A stretch of 60,126 bases of DNA from Actinomycetota bacterium (GCA_020160805.1 JAIUPO010000024.1:1-60126), one strand, 5' to 3'. Positions 8,054 through 21,609 are shown, counted from the first letter of the stretch. A program made the numbers and translations. Notes: generated by a model from the sequence alone, not told the origin.

Positions 8054-8626
8054 GTGAACGGGACTGGCGAGGAGAACGGTCGGGCGATGCCCACCGTGAC
8101 CCAGGACGCATTGTTCGACGAATTGTCGAATCCCTTCGGCGATGTCGGCTATCGCGGTGTGACCGCGTGCAAGGCGGCCGGCATCACCTACCGCCAGCTC
8201 GACTACTGGGCCCGGACCGGCCTCGTGGAGCCGTCGATTCGCGGGGCGGCCGGCTCCGGTTCGCAGCGGCTCTATGGCTTCCGCGACATCCTCGTGCTCA
8301 AGGTCGTCAAGCGGCTGCTGGACACCGGGGTTTCCCTGCACCAGATCCGGCTCGCCATCGAGCACCTGCGCGAGCGTGGTGTCGATGACCTGGCTCAGGT
8401 GACCTTGCTCAGCGATGGTGCGTCGGTCTTCGAATGCACCTCGCCGACCGAGATGTTCGACCTGCTCCAAGGCGGTCAGGGCGTCTTCGGGATTGCGCTC
8501 GGCAAGGTCTGGCAAGAAGTCGAGGGATCCCTGGCGCACCTGCCTGGGGAGAGCGCCGACCAGGATGAGCCGGCCGAGCACCCGCACGACGAATTGCGCG
8601 CTCGCCGCGCCGCCCGCGTCGGCTGA
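8054..8626 (+). CDS. MerR-family regulator, Rv1830-like
   Basis: 190 residues from a GTG preceded by GGAGGG at 8043-8048. The winged helix starts at [20 protein letters not shown] (residues about 33-52) and is followed by [20 protein letters not shown] and a coiled dimerisation helix. The C-terminal part ([23 protein letters not shown]) resembles mycobacterial Rv1830. No metal-binding cysteines are present. A second MerR protein in the same block is part of the conserved order. Its target is unknown; the adjacent gcvP is one possibility. Confidence 0.75.
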   Translation: MNGTGEENGRAMPTVTQDALFDELSNPFGDVGYRGVTACKAAGITYRQLDYWARTGLVEPSIRGAAGSGSQRLYGFRDILVLKVVKRLLDTGVSLHQIRLAIEHLRERGVDDLAQVTLLSDGASVFECTSPTEMFDLLQGGQGVFGIALGKVWQEVEGSLAHLPGESADQDEPAEHPHDELRARRAARVG

Positions 8627-8735
8627 GAGGTCCCACCTTACACCAGCCGGGACCACGTGGGCAGGGTCGTCGGGTGCTGGCGCTGCCATTGATAGGCTCG
8701 GCGCGGCCCCACGAGCATCCGATGAAGGAGTTCAG

Positions 8736-11582
<2,847 letters not shown>

Positions 11583-11643
11583 GCCGCACCCGAAAGCCGG
11601 CGTCGGGGAGTCCGGTCTCCACGGCACGTCGGCTCGGCTTGGC

Positions 11644-14600
11644 TCAGGCGCTGAGCGCGGAGTTCCCGTTCTGCTCCACGTGTGAGCCGGCGCTCGACTT
11701 ATGGACCGCCAGCTGCGTGGGTATGCGGTCACGCAATTCGGCGAGGTGGCTCACCACGCCGACGGCGCGGCCACCATCGCGCAGCCCGTCGAGGACGGCC
11801 ATGACATCTTCGAGGCTGTGCTCGTCGAGGCTGCCGAAGCCTTCGTCGATGAAAAGGGTCTGCAACTCGACCCCGCCGGCGCTTTCGCGGACCGCATCGG
11901 CGAGTCCGAGGGCGAGCGCCACCGAGGCCATGAAGGATTCGCCTCCAGACAGGCTCGCCGGCGAGCGGTCCACGCCTGACCACTCGTCGCGGATCAGCAG
12001 TCCGAGGCCGCTGCGGGCGCCATGAGCCGCCAGGGAGTCGTCGTGCCCGAGGCGGAAGCGGCCCTCACCCATGACGGCCAAGCGCTCATTGGCAAGTTCC
12101 ACGACGCGTTCGAGCCGGGCTGCCAGCACAAAGGTCGACAGCCGCATCCGCAGCGTGTTTTCCGCCGAGGTGCCGCCGGTGAGTTCTGCCAGCGCGCTGA
12201 CCCGCAGGTGAGCTTCTCGCTCCCGCTCGAGCAGCTTCGCCGCAACCCCAATCCGGGCGAGCAGAATCGTTGACGAGGTGGCGATCCGGTCAAGATCATG
12301 AGCACTTCGGCTGAGGTTTTGGGCCTGCGCCCGCTGGTGCGCGGCCGCCTGCTTTAGTGCGTCGAGATTGGGCGTCGGGGCCGCGAGGGCAGCGATGATG
12401 TCCGGCTCGGCTAAGGTCGCGGTCGCGAGATGACCCCGCCTCTCGTGCTCATGGATGCTCGCCTCCAGCGCCTGGGATTCGGTGTCCGGCAGTAGTGCTC
12501 GACGGGCTTCCTCTCGGTCCGCGAAGCCTGTCTCGGGAAGCGCGGCCAGCAGGTCGGTGTCCGCTGCCTGCAGCGCATCGGCGGTGGCGGCCTGACGCTC
12601 GCGCGCCGACCGGACTGCCGACACCTCCCGAATCACCTGGTCATGGTGATCGTGGCTGCGGGTCAGTTCGCGCACTAGGCCGGGGTGATCGAGAGCTTCG
12701 AGATCGGTCACGACAGGGCCGCTTGGCTGGCATGGGCAGTCGGCATGGTCGGTGAGGAGGGCTCGGACGCGGTCCACGGACTGCTGCAGTCGATCCCGCA
12801 GGTCACGCGTGGCGGCCTTGGCCAGTTGGGCGTCGATCGCGGCCTGCCTCAGCGTTGCGGCCGCCTGTTCCTGGGTATGCCGTGCGTCAGCCAGTGCCCG
12901 CTGCTGCGCTTCTCGCTCGCGCACCTGCTGCCGGGCCGACTCAACCTCCTCGCCGCATTGACGCAGTTTGCTCGCCAACTCGGCGGGGGAGTGATCGGCA
13001 TGGCCGAGTTCGGCGAGCCGGCTGGTTGCCGAGGCGATCCGCTCGGACACGACCGCCAGCGTGGAGTTGATGCGCTGCATCTCGCGCCGCCGGGCGGCCA
13101 GGGCGGCCTCGGCCTGCGCGATCGCGTCGGGCGACCAGTCCGCGCCGATCTGCGCCGGCTCGGGGTGCTCGGCGGACCCGCATACCGGGCAGGGGGCGCC
13201 GGGGATCAGTCCATCGGCGAGTTGGGCGGCGAGGTCGGCGAGCCGGGCTTGCTCGAGATCGAGCAGTCGTCGTTGCGCGGAGAGTTCGGCGCGCTCGGCG
13301 GCCAGCGACTCCTCTCGGCCCGCCGTCTCGGCGTCCCGGGACGACGTGAGAACACCCGAAAGCTGCACAGCCTGGGCTATCACGGTATGCCGCGCGATGA
13401 CCTCGGCGAGCGGTTCTCGCTCGGTCTCGTCCGACGCTAGGGCCCGGTCCAGATCGGCGATCTGCTGGTGGCGTTGGTCCTGCTGGCTCGCAAGTGCCTC
13501 GGCTCGGCGCCCAAGGTCCCGATGTGAACGCTCCGCCTTAGTCACCTCAGCTGCCGTCTTGGCGAGATCGCGAGCCGGCGCCTGCGCTGCCGCGAGCAAC
13601 CGGGTCCCCCGATCCACGGCGTCCTCGGCCAGCAGATCGGTCGGGTCCAGCGAGGTGGACAGGGACGATAAGGAGACGCCCGCCTGGGCCAGAGCCGCGG
13701 CGGCACGACGATGAGCCGAGCCGGCCACGTCGGCGGCGTGCAGATGCGGACGAACACGCTCCGCCCTGGCAGATGCCGCAAGCCGCTCGCGAGCCTCGGC
13801 AATCGCGCTCGCGTGCGAGGCCAACTCGGCCGTCTCCTGCTGGGCCGCTTCTCCTCGCCGGCGCGCTCGGAGAAGAGTCTCGGCCTGCGCGAGCTCCCGT
13901 TGGCAGCCATCGGCGGCGGTGATCGCCTCGCTCGCGCGAGCATTTGCCTCGACGGCGGCACCGCGCAAGTGCTCACTCAGAATCGGCGTGACGGCCGCCC
14001 ACTCGGTCGCGGCCAGGTCGCTGATGTCCCGGTCACCCAACAGCGCAGGCAAATCGACGGCCTCACCCGGCAGGCCCGAGAGTAGGTCGACGAGGGAGCG
14101 CACGGCATACCCAAAATCGCGCTCCGCCGCCTCGCGGGCGCTGGCGTGCTCCCGGCGCTTCTCGGCCAGCCAGGCTTCGACATCCTCAAAAGCCGTGACA
14201 TCGAAAAGGGCCGTGAGCAGCCGATGCCGATCGCGAGCATCAGCGCGCAGGAAGGCCGAGAACTCACCCTGAGGCAACAGCGCGATGCGTTGAAACTGGG
14301 CCAACCCCAACCCGACCGCATCGGCGATGACCTCAGCAGCCTCGTCGATGCGCGTTGAACGCACCTGCCATCCATGGGCAAACTCTTCCAAGACCACGCT
14401 GGCCACTGCCTTGACGCTGCCCGTGCCCCGCCGCTTAGGACGGACCTGCTCGGGGCTGCGGGTCACCCGCAAGCGTCGCCCGGAGGCCGTGAACTCAAGC
14501 GTCACCGAGGTGAGCAGGTCCGGTGGAGCGAGGTCCGAGCGCAAAGCGCGCGCCGAGCGGGCGCCGGGAACATCGGCGAAGAGGGCAAAACAGACCGCAT

Positions 14601-14736
14601 CGAGAATGCTGGTCTTGCCGGCGCCCGTGGCGCCGTGCACCAGGAAGAGACCAGCACCTGACAACTCATCGAAGTCGATGACCTGCGACTGCGCAAAGGG
14701 GCCGAAGGCGCTGACGTGCAGGCCGTGCAATCTCAT
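11644..14736 (-). CDS. sbcC: SbcC nuclease ATPase subunit
   Basis: 1030 residues. Rad50-like SMC ATPase that works with SbcD to open hairpins and process protein-blocked DNA ends. Walker A GATGAGKT is at 35-42, two long coiled-coil arms flank a zinc hook CPVC near residue 515, and the ABC signature SLSGGESFMASVALALG lies near 925 with Walker B FIDEGFGSLDE shortly after. Start overlaps the sbcD stop by ATGA, so the pair is translationally coupled. It is convergent with gcvP. Confidence 0.93.
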   Translation of the reverse strand: MRLHGLHVSAFGPFAQSQVIDFDELSGAGLFLVHGATGAGKTSILDAVCFALFADVPGARSARALRSDLAPPDLLTSVTLEFTASGRRLRVTRSPEQVRPKRRGTGSVKAVASVVLEEFAHGWQVRSTRIDEAAEVIADAVGLGLAQFQRIALLPQGEFSAFLRADARDRHRLLTALFDVTAFEDVEAWLAEKRREHASAREAAERDFGYAVRSLVDLLSGLPGEAVDLPALLGDRDISDLAATEWAAVTPILSEHLRGAAVEANARASEAITAADGCQRELAQAETLLRARRRGEAAQQETAELASHASAIAEARERLAASARAERVRPHLHAADVAGSAHRRAAAALAQAGVSLSSLSTSLDPTDLLAEDAVDRGTRLLAAAQAPARDLAKTAAEVTKAERSHRDLGRRAEALASQQDQRHQQIADLDRALASDETEREPLAEVIARHTVIAQAVQLSGVLTSSRDAETAGREESLAAERAELSAQRRLLDLEQARLADLAAQLADGLIPGAPCPVCGSAEHPEPAQIGADWSPDAIAQAEAALAARRREMQRINSTLAVVSERIASATSRLAELGHADHSPAELASKLRQCGEEVESARQQVREREAQQRALADARHTQEQAAATLRQAAIDAQLAKAATRDLRDRLQQSVDRVRALLTDHADCPCQPSGPVVTDLEALDHPGLVRELTRSHDHHDQVIREVSAVRSARERQAATADALQAADTDLLAALPETGFADREEARRALLPDTESQALEASIHEHERRGHLATATLAEPDIIAALAAPTPNLDALKQAAAHQRAQAQNLSRSAHDLDRIATSSTILLARIGVAAKLLEREREAHLRVSALAELTGGTSAENTLRMRLSTFVLAARLERVVELANERLAVMGEGRFRLGHDDSLAAHGARSGLGLLIRDEWSGVDRSPASLSGGESFMASVALALGLADAVRESAGGVELQTLFIDEGFGSLDEHSLEDVMAVLDGLRDGGRAVGVVSHLAELRDRIPTQLAVHKSSAGSHVEQNGNSALSA

Positions 14737-15911
14737 GCGCTCGCCACCTCACCCGCCGGATCATCGCCGATTTTGGCCTCGTGCTCGCTGAGCCACCGCT
14801 CGCGTCGCGAGGCCTCCATCGCGCGTTCGAGCAGCCGTCGCTCGTCCGCATGCACGCCCGCGCCGCCGCGCACGTGCCCGACGAAATCGCAGCAGACGTC
14901 CAGATCCGAGCGCCCCTGCACCCGGGTGGTGTAGGTGCTCGGCAGCACGCTGATCCCCTCGGGTTCGAAAGCCAACTCGAGGGTGTGGGGGAAGCGCGCG
15001 CGCAGCCGGTCCATGGCGGCCAGCGGCCGCACCGGATCGGTGAGCACGACCGAGCACCACGCGGACTCGGCATGCGCGTGCCGCACCTCGGTCAGCAGCT
15101 CCTCCAAAGTCCCGCGTAGCCTGGCGAGGGCGCGCAGGACGGGCACCTCGATGCGCTCGATGCGCGGCGCCCGCGTGCCCGACACCTCGACCAGCGACCA
15201 GGTCTTGCGATGGTTCGCCTCCCCGAATGACATCGCTGCTGGCGACCCGCTGTAGTGCACGCGCTCCCCAAGGGTCTGCGCGCCGTGGAGGTGACCCATC
15301 GCGGCATACGCCGCCCCGGCGAAGGTCGAGGCCGGCACCGCCGAGAGTCCACCGGTGCTGATATCTCGCTCGGAGTCGCAGCTATCGCCGCCGGTGACGA
15401 CGGCATGGGCCATCACCACCAGGGGCCCGCCGGAGTATGCCGCCCGCACCCGCCCCATGGCCGCGCCCAGAACGCCGGAGTGGGTTCGCTCACTGGCTCC
15501 GAGAGCGCCCGCCGCCAGGATCGGGTCGAGATAGGGAATGGGGGCGATCACTCCGTCGGCGATCGGCACCAGCTGCCCCACCTCCGCAACCGATGTGGCC
15601 ACGTGCACGCCGGCCTGGCGCAGCAAGCCCGCGCCAAAGCCGAGACGGATCGCCGAATCGTGATTGCCGCTGGACAAGACCACCTGGGTGCCGGCGTCGA
15701 CCAGCCGCTCCAGCGTGGTCGAGAGCAAGGCGACGGCATCGGGGGAGGGGATCGCGCGGTCATACACATCCCCCGAGATGAGGACCGCATCGACCCGCGT
15801 CTCGCGCACCACCTCGATCAGCTGATCGAGAGCGCTCTCGTGCACGGCCTGCATTCCGACACTCTTGAACGACCGGCCCAGGTGCCAGTCGGAGGTGTGC
15901 AGGATGCGCAT
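14733..15911 (-). CDS. sbcD: SbcD nuclease subunit
   Basis: 392 residues from the ATG that begins MRILHTSDWHLGRSF, the canonical SbcD opening; a longer start 24 bases upstream is less likely. Mre11-type calcineurin phosphoesterase motifs are complete: D8 and H10, SGDVYDRA near 50, SSGNHDSAIRLGF near 85, VMAHAVV and GHLHGAQ around 165 and 205. First gene of the sbcDC pair, divergent from the GCS2-type gene. Works as a heterotetramer with SbcC in the cytoplasm. Confidence 0.92.
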   Translation of the reverse strand: MRILHTSDWHLGRSFKSVGMQAVHESALDQLIEVVRETRVDAVLISGDVYDRAIPSPDAVALLSTTLERLVDAGTQVVLSSGNHDSAIRLGFGAGLLRQAGVHVATSVAEVGQLVPIADGVIAPIPYLDPILAAGALGASERTHSGVLGAAMGRVRAAYSGGPLVVMAHAVVTGGDSCDSERDISTGGLSAVPASTFAGAAYAAMGHLHGAQTLGERVHYSGSPAAMSFGEANHRKTWSLVEVSGTRAPRIERIEVPVLRALARLRGTLEELLTEVRHAHAESAWCSVVLTDPVRPLAAMDRLRARFPHTLELAFEPEGISVLPSTYTTRVQGRSDLDVCCDFVGHVRGGAGVHADERRLLERAMEASRRERWLSEHEAKIGDDPAGEVASA

Positions 15912-16096
15912 GCCCAGCAGGCTATGAGGCCGCACTGACAGCCCCCCGGCATTTGCGCCGGTGCGCCCCCAATCCGAGAGGCGAGGGCGAGCAATTGGGC
16001 AGTTTCGCAGGGCGTGAGAAACGCCCTTCTGGTCAATCGGTAAGAAATCGCCGCTCGCGCGTGGCCCCGACGGGTGGGCTGTGGTTGGGTGTGCCC

Positions 16097-17581
16097 ATGG
16101 GTGTCGAGGTCGAAGCCAAGAGCTACAGCCGCGAGGAACGACAGCGCTATCGCGAGAAGGTGCGTCAGAACCTCGACGTCTTCGAGCGCATGCTCGCCAG
16201 CAGCCAGTTCGAGTTCGAGAAACCCATGACCGGCATGGAGCTCGAACTCAATCTCGTCGATGACAACTTCCAGCCGCGCTTCGCCAATCTCGAGGTCCTG
16301 GCGGCCATCGCCGACTCCGACTTCCAGACCGAATTGGCGCAGTACAACATCGAGATGAACGTCCGGCCCCGGCCGCTGCCCGGAGACTCCGCCCTGGAGT
16401 TGGAAGAGGACCTGCGCCGCTCGCTGAACAATGCCGAGGAGAAGGCCCATTCGGCACAGGCGCGGATCGTGCCGATCGGCATCCTGCCGACGATCATGCC
16501 GGAGCATTTCGAGGGCGACTGGATCACCGCCAACAATCGCTATGCGGCGCTCAACGACTCGATCTTCTACGCCCGCGGCGAGGACATTTACCTCGACATC
16601 GAGGGTCCGACCGGGGAGCGCGTCCATACCTATAGCGACACGATCGCCCCCGAGTCGGCGTGCACCTCGATGCAATTGCACCTGCAGGTCGCTCCCGCGG
16701 ATTTCGCGAACTATTGGAATGCGGCACAAGCGATCGTCGGCCCGCAACTTGCGCTGGCAGCCAACTCGCCCTATTTCTTCGGCCAGCGGCTACACGCCGA
16801 GACCCGCATCGAGCTGTTTAAGCAGGCCACCGACACCCGATCCATCGAACTGAAGAACCAGGGCGTCCGCCCCCGGGTCTTCTTCGGCGAACGCTGGATC
16901 ACCTCCATCTTCGATCTCTTCGAGGAGAACGTCCGCTACTTCCCGGCCCTACTTGCCGAGTGCGGGGACGAGGATCCGATCGCGCTCTTGGAGCAGGGCG
17001 TTGCCCCCACTCTGGCCGAACTGCGCCTACACAATGGCACCGTCTATCGCTGGAACCGGCCCATCTATGACGTCGTGAACGGCACCCCACACCTGCGGGT
17101 CGAGAACCGAGTGCTGCCCGCGGGCCCCTCGATGATCGATGTGATGGCCAATGCCGCCTTCTATTACGGCGTCGTGCGCCAGCTCGCCCGCGAAGAGCGG
17201 CCGATCTGGACGCGGATGAGTTTCGCCGCAGCCGAGGAAAACTTCCGGCGATGCGCCCGCGACGGGATCGATGCGCGCATCTACTGGCCCGGCTTCGGTG
17301 AGGTGCGCGCGGACGAACTCGTGCTGCGGCACCTGCTGCCGATGGCTCACGAGGGCCTGGCGGATTGGGGCGTCTCCGCTGCCGTTCGGGACCGCTATCT
17401 CAGCGTCATCGAGGGCCGCTGCATCACCGCGGCCAATGGCGCGGAGTGGCAGGTTCATATGGTCGAGGCCTTCGAGGCGACGGGCATGGATCGCCCGACT
17501 GCCCTGCGCTCAATGCTCGAGCGCTATATCAGCCACGTTCACGAGAATCTGCCCGTCCATGAGTGGCCGCGCGAGATCTGA
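16097..17581 (+). CDS. Glutamate-cysteine ligase family 2 (GCS2-like) protein
   Basis: 494 residues. The central region matches the GCS2 carboxylate-amine ligase fold: TGMELELNLVD near 53 with the acidic metal-binding pair, RPRPLPGDSALELEEDLR, then SACTSMQLHLQV and ANSPYFFGQRLHAETR. These enzymes join an amino acid to glutamate or a similar acid using ATP. Actinobacteria of this type normally make mycothiol rather than glutathione, so the true substrate is open. The ATG at 16097 is chosen because the protein family starts with MGVEVE; reading continues open upstream without a good start. Confidence 0.75.
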   Translation: MGVEVEAKSYSREERQRYREKVRQNLDVFERMLASSQFEFEKPMTGMELELNLVDDNFQPRFANLEVLAAIADSDFQTELAQYNIEMNVRPRPLPGDSALELEEDLRRSLNNAEEKAHSAQARIVPIGILPTIMPEHFEGDWITANNRYAALNDSIFYARGEDIYLDIEGPTGERVHTYSDTIAPESACTSMQLHLQVAPADFANYWNAAQAIVGPQLALAANSPYFFGQRLHAETRIELFKQATDTRSIELKNQGVRPRVFFGERWITSIFDLFEENVRYFPALLAECGDEDPIALLEQGVAPTLAELRLHNGTVYRWNRPIYDVVNGTPHLRVENRVLPAGPSMIDVMANAAFYYGVVRQLAREERPIWTRMSFAAAEENFRRCARDGIDARIYWPGFGEVRADELVLRHLLPMAHEGLADWGVSAAVRDRYLSVIEGRCITAANGAEWQVHMVEAFEATGMDRPTALRSMLERYISHVHENLPVHEWPREI

Positions 17582-17587
17582 GACCAG

Positions 17588-18214
17588 TCAGTCAGCGTTG
17601 AGGCCAGGCAGCCGATTCCACATCTCCACAGCCGGGAACTCCTTGTCGTAACGCAGCACGCTCACCGACCCGGCGTCGAGCAAAAGCGAGGCAGCTAGCC
17701 GCACTTCTTGCCGCAGAAAAACGGTGGCCAAGATCCGCAGCGCGTGTCCGTGCCCCACGAGGGCCACATCCTGTGTCTGCAGTGTCGGCTGTATGCGGAC
17801 CAGCACCCTCGCCATCCGGGCGGCCACCTCCTCGACCTGCTCGCCCGGCGTGGCGCCGGGCGTGACGCCGTCCAGGAAAACCGACCATGGCCGGCCGAGC
17901 TCGGCGCGGATCTGCGCGGTCGTGCGGCCTTCGGCGCTGCCGTAGTCCCACTCCATCAGATCAGGCTCTGCTTCGGGCGAGAGACCCGCGAGTTCCGCTG
18001 TGCGCCAAGCGCGTTGCAGCGGCGAGCTGAGCACCAGGCCAAAGCTGCAGCCACTGAGCAAACCGCCTGCGGCCCGGGCTAGCGCCTCCCCGTGCTCGGT
18101 CAGCGGCAGGTCCGTCCGGCCCGTATGCCGCCCGCTCTTGGACCACTCGGTCTCCCCGTGACGGAGTAGGAACAGCCGTCCAGTGGGTATGCCGCTCGCA
18201 GCCGGTGCACTCAT
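17588..18214 (-). CDS. Histidine phosphatase, phosphoglycerate mutase superfamily
   Basis: 208 residues. The catalytic RHGETEW motif is at 18-24, with phosphohistidine H19, and the second histidine lies in VALVGHGHALRIL near 155. The insert EWDYGSAEGRTTAQI resembles broad-specificity or acid phosphatase members rather than glycolytic mutase, which is longer and carries a different set of residues. Substrate unknown. Its stop lies only six bases from that of the convergent GCS2 gene. Confidence 0.8.
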   Translation of the reverse strand: MSAPAASGIPTGRLFLLRHGETEWSKSGRHTGRTDLPLTEHGEALARAAGGLLSGCSFGLVLSSPLQRAWRTAELAGLSPEAEPDLMEWDYGSAEGRTTAQIRAELGRPWSVFLDGVTPGATPGEQVEEVAARMARVLVRIQPTLQTQDVALVGHGHALRILATVFLRQEVRLAASLLLDAGSVSVLRYDKEFPAVEMWNRLPGLNAD

Positions 18215-18255
18215 ACGTCCGACCTTAGGTGCTCGGTCCGGATAGCGTTTCGATC

Positions 18256-18699
18256 ATGAGTGAGGTCATCGCCGACGGCCCCGGCTTGGGGCACCGCCAG
18301 ATCACGTTCAGCAGAATCGAGAAGGGCCGCTTCCGAGCAACGAATGCGCGCGGCGGCACTTTGGACTTCGCCTCGGGGGAGAACACCGACTTCACCCCGG
18401 TGGAACTTTTGCTCGTCGCCATCGCGGGGTGCAGCGCCGTCGACGTCGACCTGATCACGGTCAAGCGCGCGGAGCCGGAGCACTTCGAGGTCACCGCAAC
18501 GGGGACCAAGGCGCGCGATGAGCAGGGGAATCGACTGCAGGACATCGCGGTTCACTTCGCCATCGACTTCCCGGACGGCGCGGACGGCGATCGCGCGCGC
18601 GAGATGTTGCCCAAAGCTGTCGCCATGTCGCACGACCGGCTGTGCACTGTTTCGCGGACCGTGCAAACCGGTGCCCCGGTCCAGATGACGCACGACTGA
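18256..18699 (+). CDS. OsmC-family protein
   Basis: 147 residues. OsmC/Ohr-type domain: the first cysteine is in [13 protein letters not shown] near residue 56 and the second in [11 protein letters not shown] near 130. Ohr enzymes reduce organic hydroperoxides; the plain OsmC branch, which this resembles through its [13 protein letters not shown] pattern, is less well defined. The ATG at 18256 is preferred over a GTG 27 bases upstream because the product then starts like family members. Divergent from the histidine phosphatase. Confidence 0.8.
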   Translation: MSEVIADGPGLGHRQITFSRIEKGRFRATNARGGTLDFASGENTDFTPVELLLVAIAGCSAVDVDLITVKRAEPEHFEVTATGTKARDEQGNRLQDIAVHFAIDFPDGADGDRAREMLPKAVAMSHDRLCTVSRTVQTGAPVQMTHD

Positions 18700-18754
18700 C
18701 GAGGGCTTTGGGCGCGACCAAATACGCTGGCCCCGCGAGTGCTTGAATGGGCGC

Positions 18755-20695
18755 ATGCCTGGCTCCTCGCGCGCTGCCCAGCTCGTCGCCTCCGAAGAAC
18801 TCGCGGGGCTAGACCCCTTTCTCATCGACGAATTCGCGCTGCGATTGGAGCGCTACTGGCCTACCGTGCGCTCCGGTGTTGCGCGGCTGTATGGCGAGGA
18901 GCGGGCCGAGGAACTTGCCGAGGATCTCGTGCGTCGGGCCGCGCGCGGATATCGCGACCGCGACCCAGAACTGCGGCGACTGGATCGAGCCCGCCTGCTG
19001 ACACCCACCTGGTTGCAGGACCCGCGGATGATCGGATACGCCTGCTACACAGAGCGTTTCGCCGGCGATCTGCGTGGCGTGAGCAAGAAGCTGGACTATC
19101 TGCAGGAACTCGGCGTCACCTACCTGCACCTGATGCCGCTCCTGCAGCCGCGAGAGGGCGACAGCGATGGTGGGTATGCCGTGGCCGACTACCGCGCTGT
19201 CCGTCCCGACCTCGGCACGACCGACGACTTGCGACGCCTGGCCGACTCCCTGCGGGCCCGTGGTATGTCGCTCGTCATGGACCTAGTGCTGAACCACGTT
19301 GCCCGCGAACATGATTGGGCGCGGCGCGCGCAGGCGGGAGATGCGACATATCGCGACTACTTCTACATCTATCCCGATCGACAGCAACCGGACGCCTACG
19401 AGCGGACGCTGCCGGAGATCTTCCCCGACTTCGCGCCGGGCAGCTTCACCTGGGATGACGCGGTCGGCGGCTGGGTGTGGACCACCTTCAATTCCTGGCA
19501 ATGGGATGTCAACTGGGCCAACCCGGCGGTGCTGGGGGAGTACGTCGACATCATCTTGTATCTCGCGAACCTCGGCGTCGAGGTCCTGCGCCTCGATGCC
19601 ATCGCGTTCACGTGGAAGCGCATGGGCACCGATTGCCAGAACCAGCCAGAGGTTCACCACCTCACCGCTGTGCTTCGCGCACTGGCCCGAATCGCTGCTC
19701 CCGCAACAGTTTTCAAGGCCGAGGCGATCGTGGGCCCACGCGACCTCATCCAGTACCTCGGAATCGGCCAGCATGTCGGCCAGGTCAGCGATCTGGCATA
19801 CCACAACTCCCTCATGGTGCAGGGCTGGTCGGTGCTCGCCGGGGGCGACACCGAACTCGCCCGGGTCGCCCTGCGTGCCCTGCCGTCCACGCCGCCGACC
19901 GGCACATGGATCACCTACGTCCGCTGCCATGACGACATCGGCTGGGCGATCGATGACCGGGACGCAGCCGCCTTGGGGCTCAACGGCTTTCTCCACCGGC
20001 GCTTCCTCGCCGACTGGTATGCCGGGGACGTCGCCGGCTCCTGGGGCCGGGGACTGGTCTTCCAATTCAACGAGGCAACGGGCGACAAGCGCACCAGCGG
20101 GACCGCGGCGTCTCTGGCCGGGCTGGCGGCGGCCCGCACCGATGTCGACCGTGAACACGCTCTGGCTCGGATCTTCGTGCTGCACGCTCTGGCCTACGGC
20201 TGGGGCGGCATACCCGTGCTGTGGTCGGGGGACGAACTCGGGACGCCCAACGATCCGGAGTGGGCTGCCGAGAAGGGCCATGAGAACGACAACCGGTGGG
20301 CGCACCGACCCCGGCTCGACTGGCGGTTGGCTGCGGACCGCCACGACTTGCGCACGGACGCGGGGAAGATCTTCCAAGGCCTGGTGCATCTCGGGCGGGT
20401 GCGCGCGAGCCTGCCGCAGCTGCACGCAAGCGCGGAATCGCGCGTGTATGGCGAGCACATCGACCGGGGTCTACTCGTTGTGCACCGGGCGCACGCGGCC
20501 GGTCCCATGCTGGCGATCTACAACGTCACCGAAGACTGGCGGCCTTTCCCCGGGATGGAGTTCGAAAGCCTCGGTTTCCGGGAGCCGGTCAACGCCTTGG
20601 GCAATGACCATCAGGTCGCCATCGGCGATGACGGCTATATCTGGATCCCACCCTTTGCGGCCTGGTGGGTCGTCGACGCGCCGTCGGCTAGCTGA
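18755..20695 (+). CDS. Amylosucrase (GH13)
   Basis: 646 residues, the typical amylosucrase length. The enzyme transfers glucose from sucrose to build alpha-1,4-glucan and releases fructose. It shows the N-terminal all-helical domain, then the barrel with [13 protein letters not shown] near 180, nucleophile Asp in [13 protein letters not shown] near 285, acid-base Glu in FKAEAIVG near 327 and RCHDDIGW near 390. [10 protein letters not shown]-type sequence ([13 protein letters not shown]) before the nucleophile is typical. No signal peptide is seen, so a cytoplasmic role in sucrose use or glycogen priming is likely. A separate sucrose importer is not present in the window. Confidence 0.85.
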   Translation: MPGSSRAAQLVASEELAGLDPFLIDEFALRLERYWPTVRSGVARLYGEERAEELAEDLVRRAARGYRDRDPELRRLDRARLLTPTWLQDPRMIGYACYTERFAGDLRGVSKKLDYLQELGVTYLHLMPLLQPREGDSDGGYAVADYRAVRPDLGTTDDLRRLADSLRARGMSLVMDLVLNHVAREHDWARRAQAGDATYRDYFYIYPDRQQPDAYERTLPEIFPDFAPGSFTWDDAVGGWVWTTFNSWQWDVNWANPAVLGEYVDIILYLANLGVEVLRLDAIAFTWKRMGTDCQNQPEVHHLTAVLRALARIAAPATVFKAEAIVGPRDLIQYLGIGQHVGQVSDLAYHNSLMVQGWSVLAGGDTELARVALRALPSTPPTGTWITYVRCHDDIGWAIDDRDAAALGLNGFLHRRFLADWYAGDVAGSWGRGLVFQFNEATGDKRTSGTAASLAGLAAARTDVDREHALARIFVLHALAYGWGGIPVLWSGDELGTPNDPEWAAEKGHENDNRWAHRPRLDWRLAADRHDLRTDAGKIFQGLVHLGRVRASLPQLHASAESRVYGEHIDRGLLVVHRAHAAGPMLAIYNVTEDWRPFPGMEFESLGFREPVNALGNDHQVAIGDDGYIWIPPFAAWWVVDAPSAS

Positions 20696-20696
20696 C

Positions 20697-20891
20697 TCAG
20701 ACGAACACGAGCACGGGCAGGTCGGCGGGGGAGTGGCCGGCTTGCGCGGCGACCGTGGTGAGGCGATCTGGGGTGCTCCGGTGGGCGGATCCGGCGTATG
20801 TCGTCCGCCCCGTCGAGGTGGTGCCCAGGCTGTCCTGAGCCTGGGCCGCCATGGTGGTCGTGGTGACGGTGGCCGGCGGGGTGGCGATCAT
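20697..20891 (-). CDS. Small protein of unknown function
   Basis: 64 residues. The ATG is preceded on the minus strand by AAGGAGAG with six bases of spacing, a better ribosome site than most genes here. The product is rich in Thr, Ala and Ser (ATPPATVTTTTMAAQAQD) and ends hydrophobic (DLPVLVFV). No domain, signal peptide or metal motif is recognisable. It is convergent with amylosucrase, ending two bases after it, and divergent from tpx. Believed real on the strength of the ribosome site. Confidence 0.55.
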   Translation of the reverse strand: MIATPPATVTTTTMAAQAQDSLGTTSTGRTTYAGSAHRSTPDRLTTVAAQAGHSPADLPVLVFV

Positions 20892-21073
20892 CGGGTCTCT
20901 CCTTGAACGGCGAATTCGTGTGGTGCGGCTACCTTTTGGGGCTGGTATGCCGATGTGAAGAGAGTCCCGCCTGTCCTTGTGCGTCGGCTGTGCATGACGC
21001 GTGGCCCGGCTAGGAATCTCATGACGGACCGCTGGGAATGTTCAGGGCGCCGCAGGCGTGCTAGACAGAGTCC

Positions 21074-21571
21074 ATGGCTACGACTGCATTCAAGGGCAAC
21101 CCCGTTCAGACCGTCGGCGACCTCCCCGCGCAAGGTGGTGCCGCCCCCGACTTCACGTTGACCGGCTCGGACCTGTCCGATGTGACCCTGGCCGGGCTCG
21201 CCGGCCGCCGAGTGGTCCTCAACATCTTCCCGAGCGTTGACACCGGCGTCTGCGCGGCTAGCGTCCGCAAGTTCAACGAGCTGGCCTCCGGCCTGGAGAA
21301 CACCAGCGTCGTCTGCGCGTCCGCGGACCTGCCGTTCGCGCTGAGCCGCTTCTGTGGCGCCGAGGGCATCGAGAATGTCGTCGCCGCCTCCTCCTTCCGC
21401 AGCGACTTCGGCGCCGACTATGGCGTGACGATGACCGACGGCCCGCTGCGCGGCCTGCTCGCCCGCTCCGTCGTCGTGCTCGATGCCGACGGCAAGGTCA
21501 CCTACACCGAGGTCGTCCCCGAGATCACCACCGAGCCCGACTACGACGCCGCCATCGCCGCCCTCTCCTGA
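21074..21571 (+). CDS. tpx: Thiol peroxidase
   Basis: 165 residues. Atypical 2-Cys peroxiredoxin that reduces hydroperoxides using thioredoxin. Peroxidatic C60 is in PSVDTGVC and the resolving C94 in LSRFCGAEG; an extra C81 is also present. N-terminal TFKGNPV-like sequence ([11 protein letters not shown]) and DFTLTGSDL are standard. It is followed by a strong hairpin terminator. The upstream gap of 182 bases, shared with the small gene, should hold its promoter, but I cannot pick a convincing -35/-10 pair. Confidence 0.93.
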   Translation: MATTAFKGNPVQTVGDLPAQGGAAPDFTLTGSDLSDVTLAGLAGRRVVLNIFPSVDTGVCAASVRKFNELASGLENTSVVCASADLPFALSRFCGAEGIENVVAASSFRSDFGADYGVTMTDGPLRGLLARSVVVLDADGKVTYTEVVPEITTEPDYDAAIAALS

Positions 21572-21609
21572 GCCTGGGGCGCCGTTTGTAGGTTTCCCGC
21601 CCGATGCCG

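Noticed and set aside
8041-8388. ATG start in another frame before the second MerR gene
   Set aside because: The frame encodes an Arg/Gly-rich shadow; the GTG at 8054 starts the real MerR domain and has the better ribosome site.
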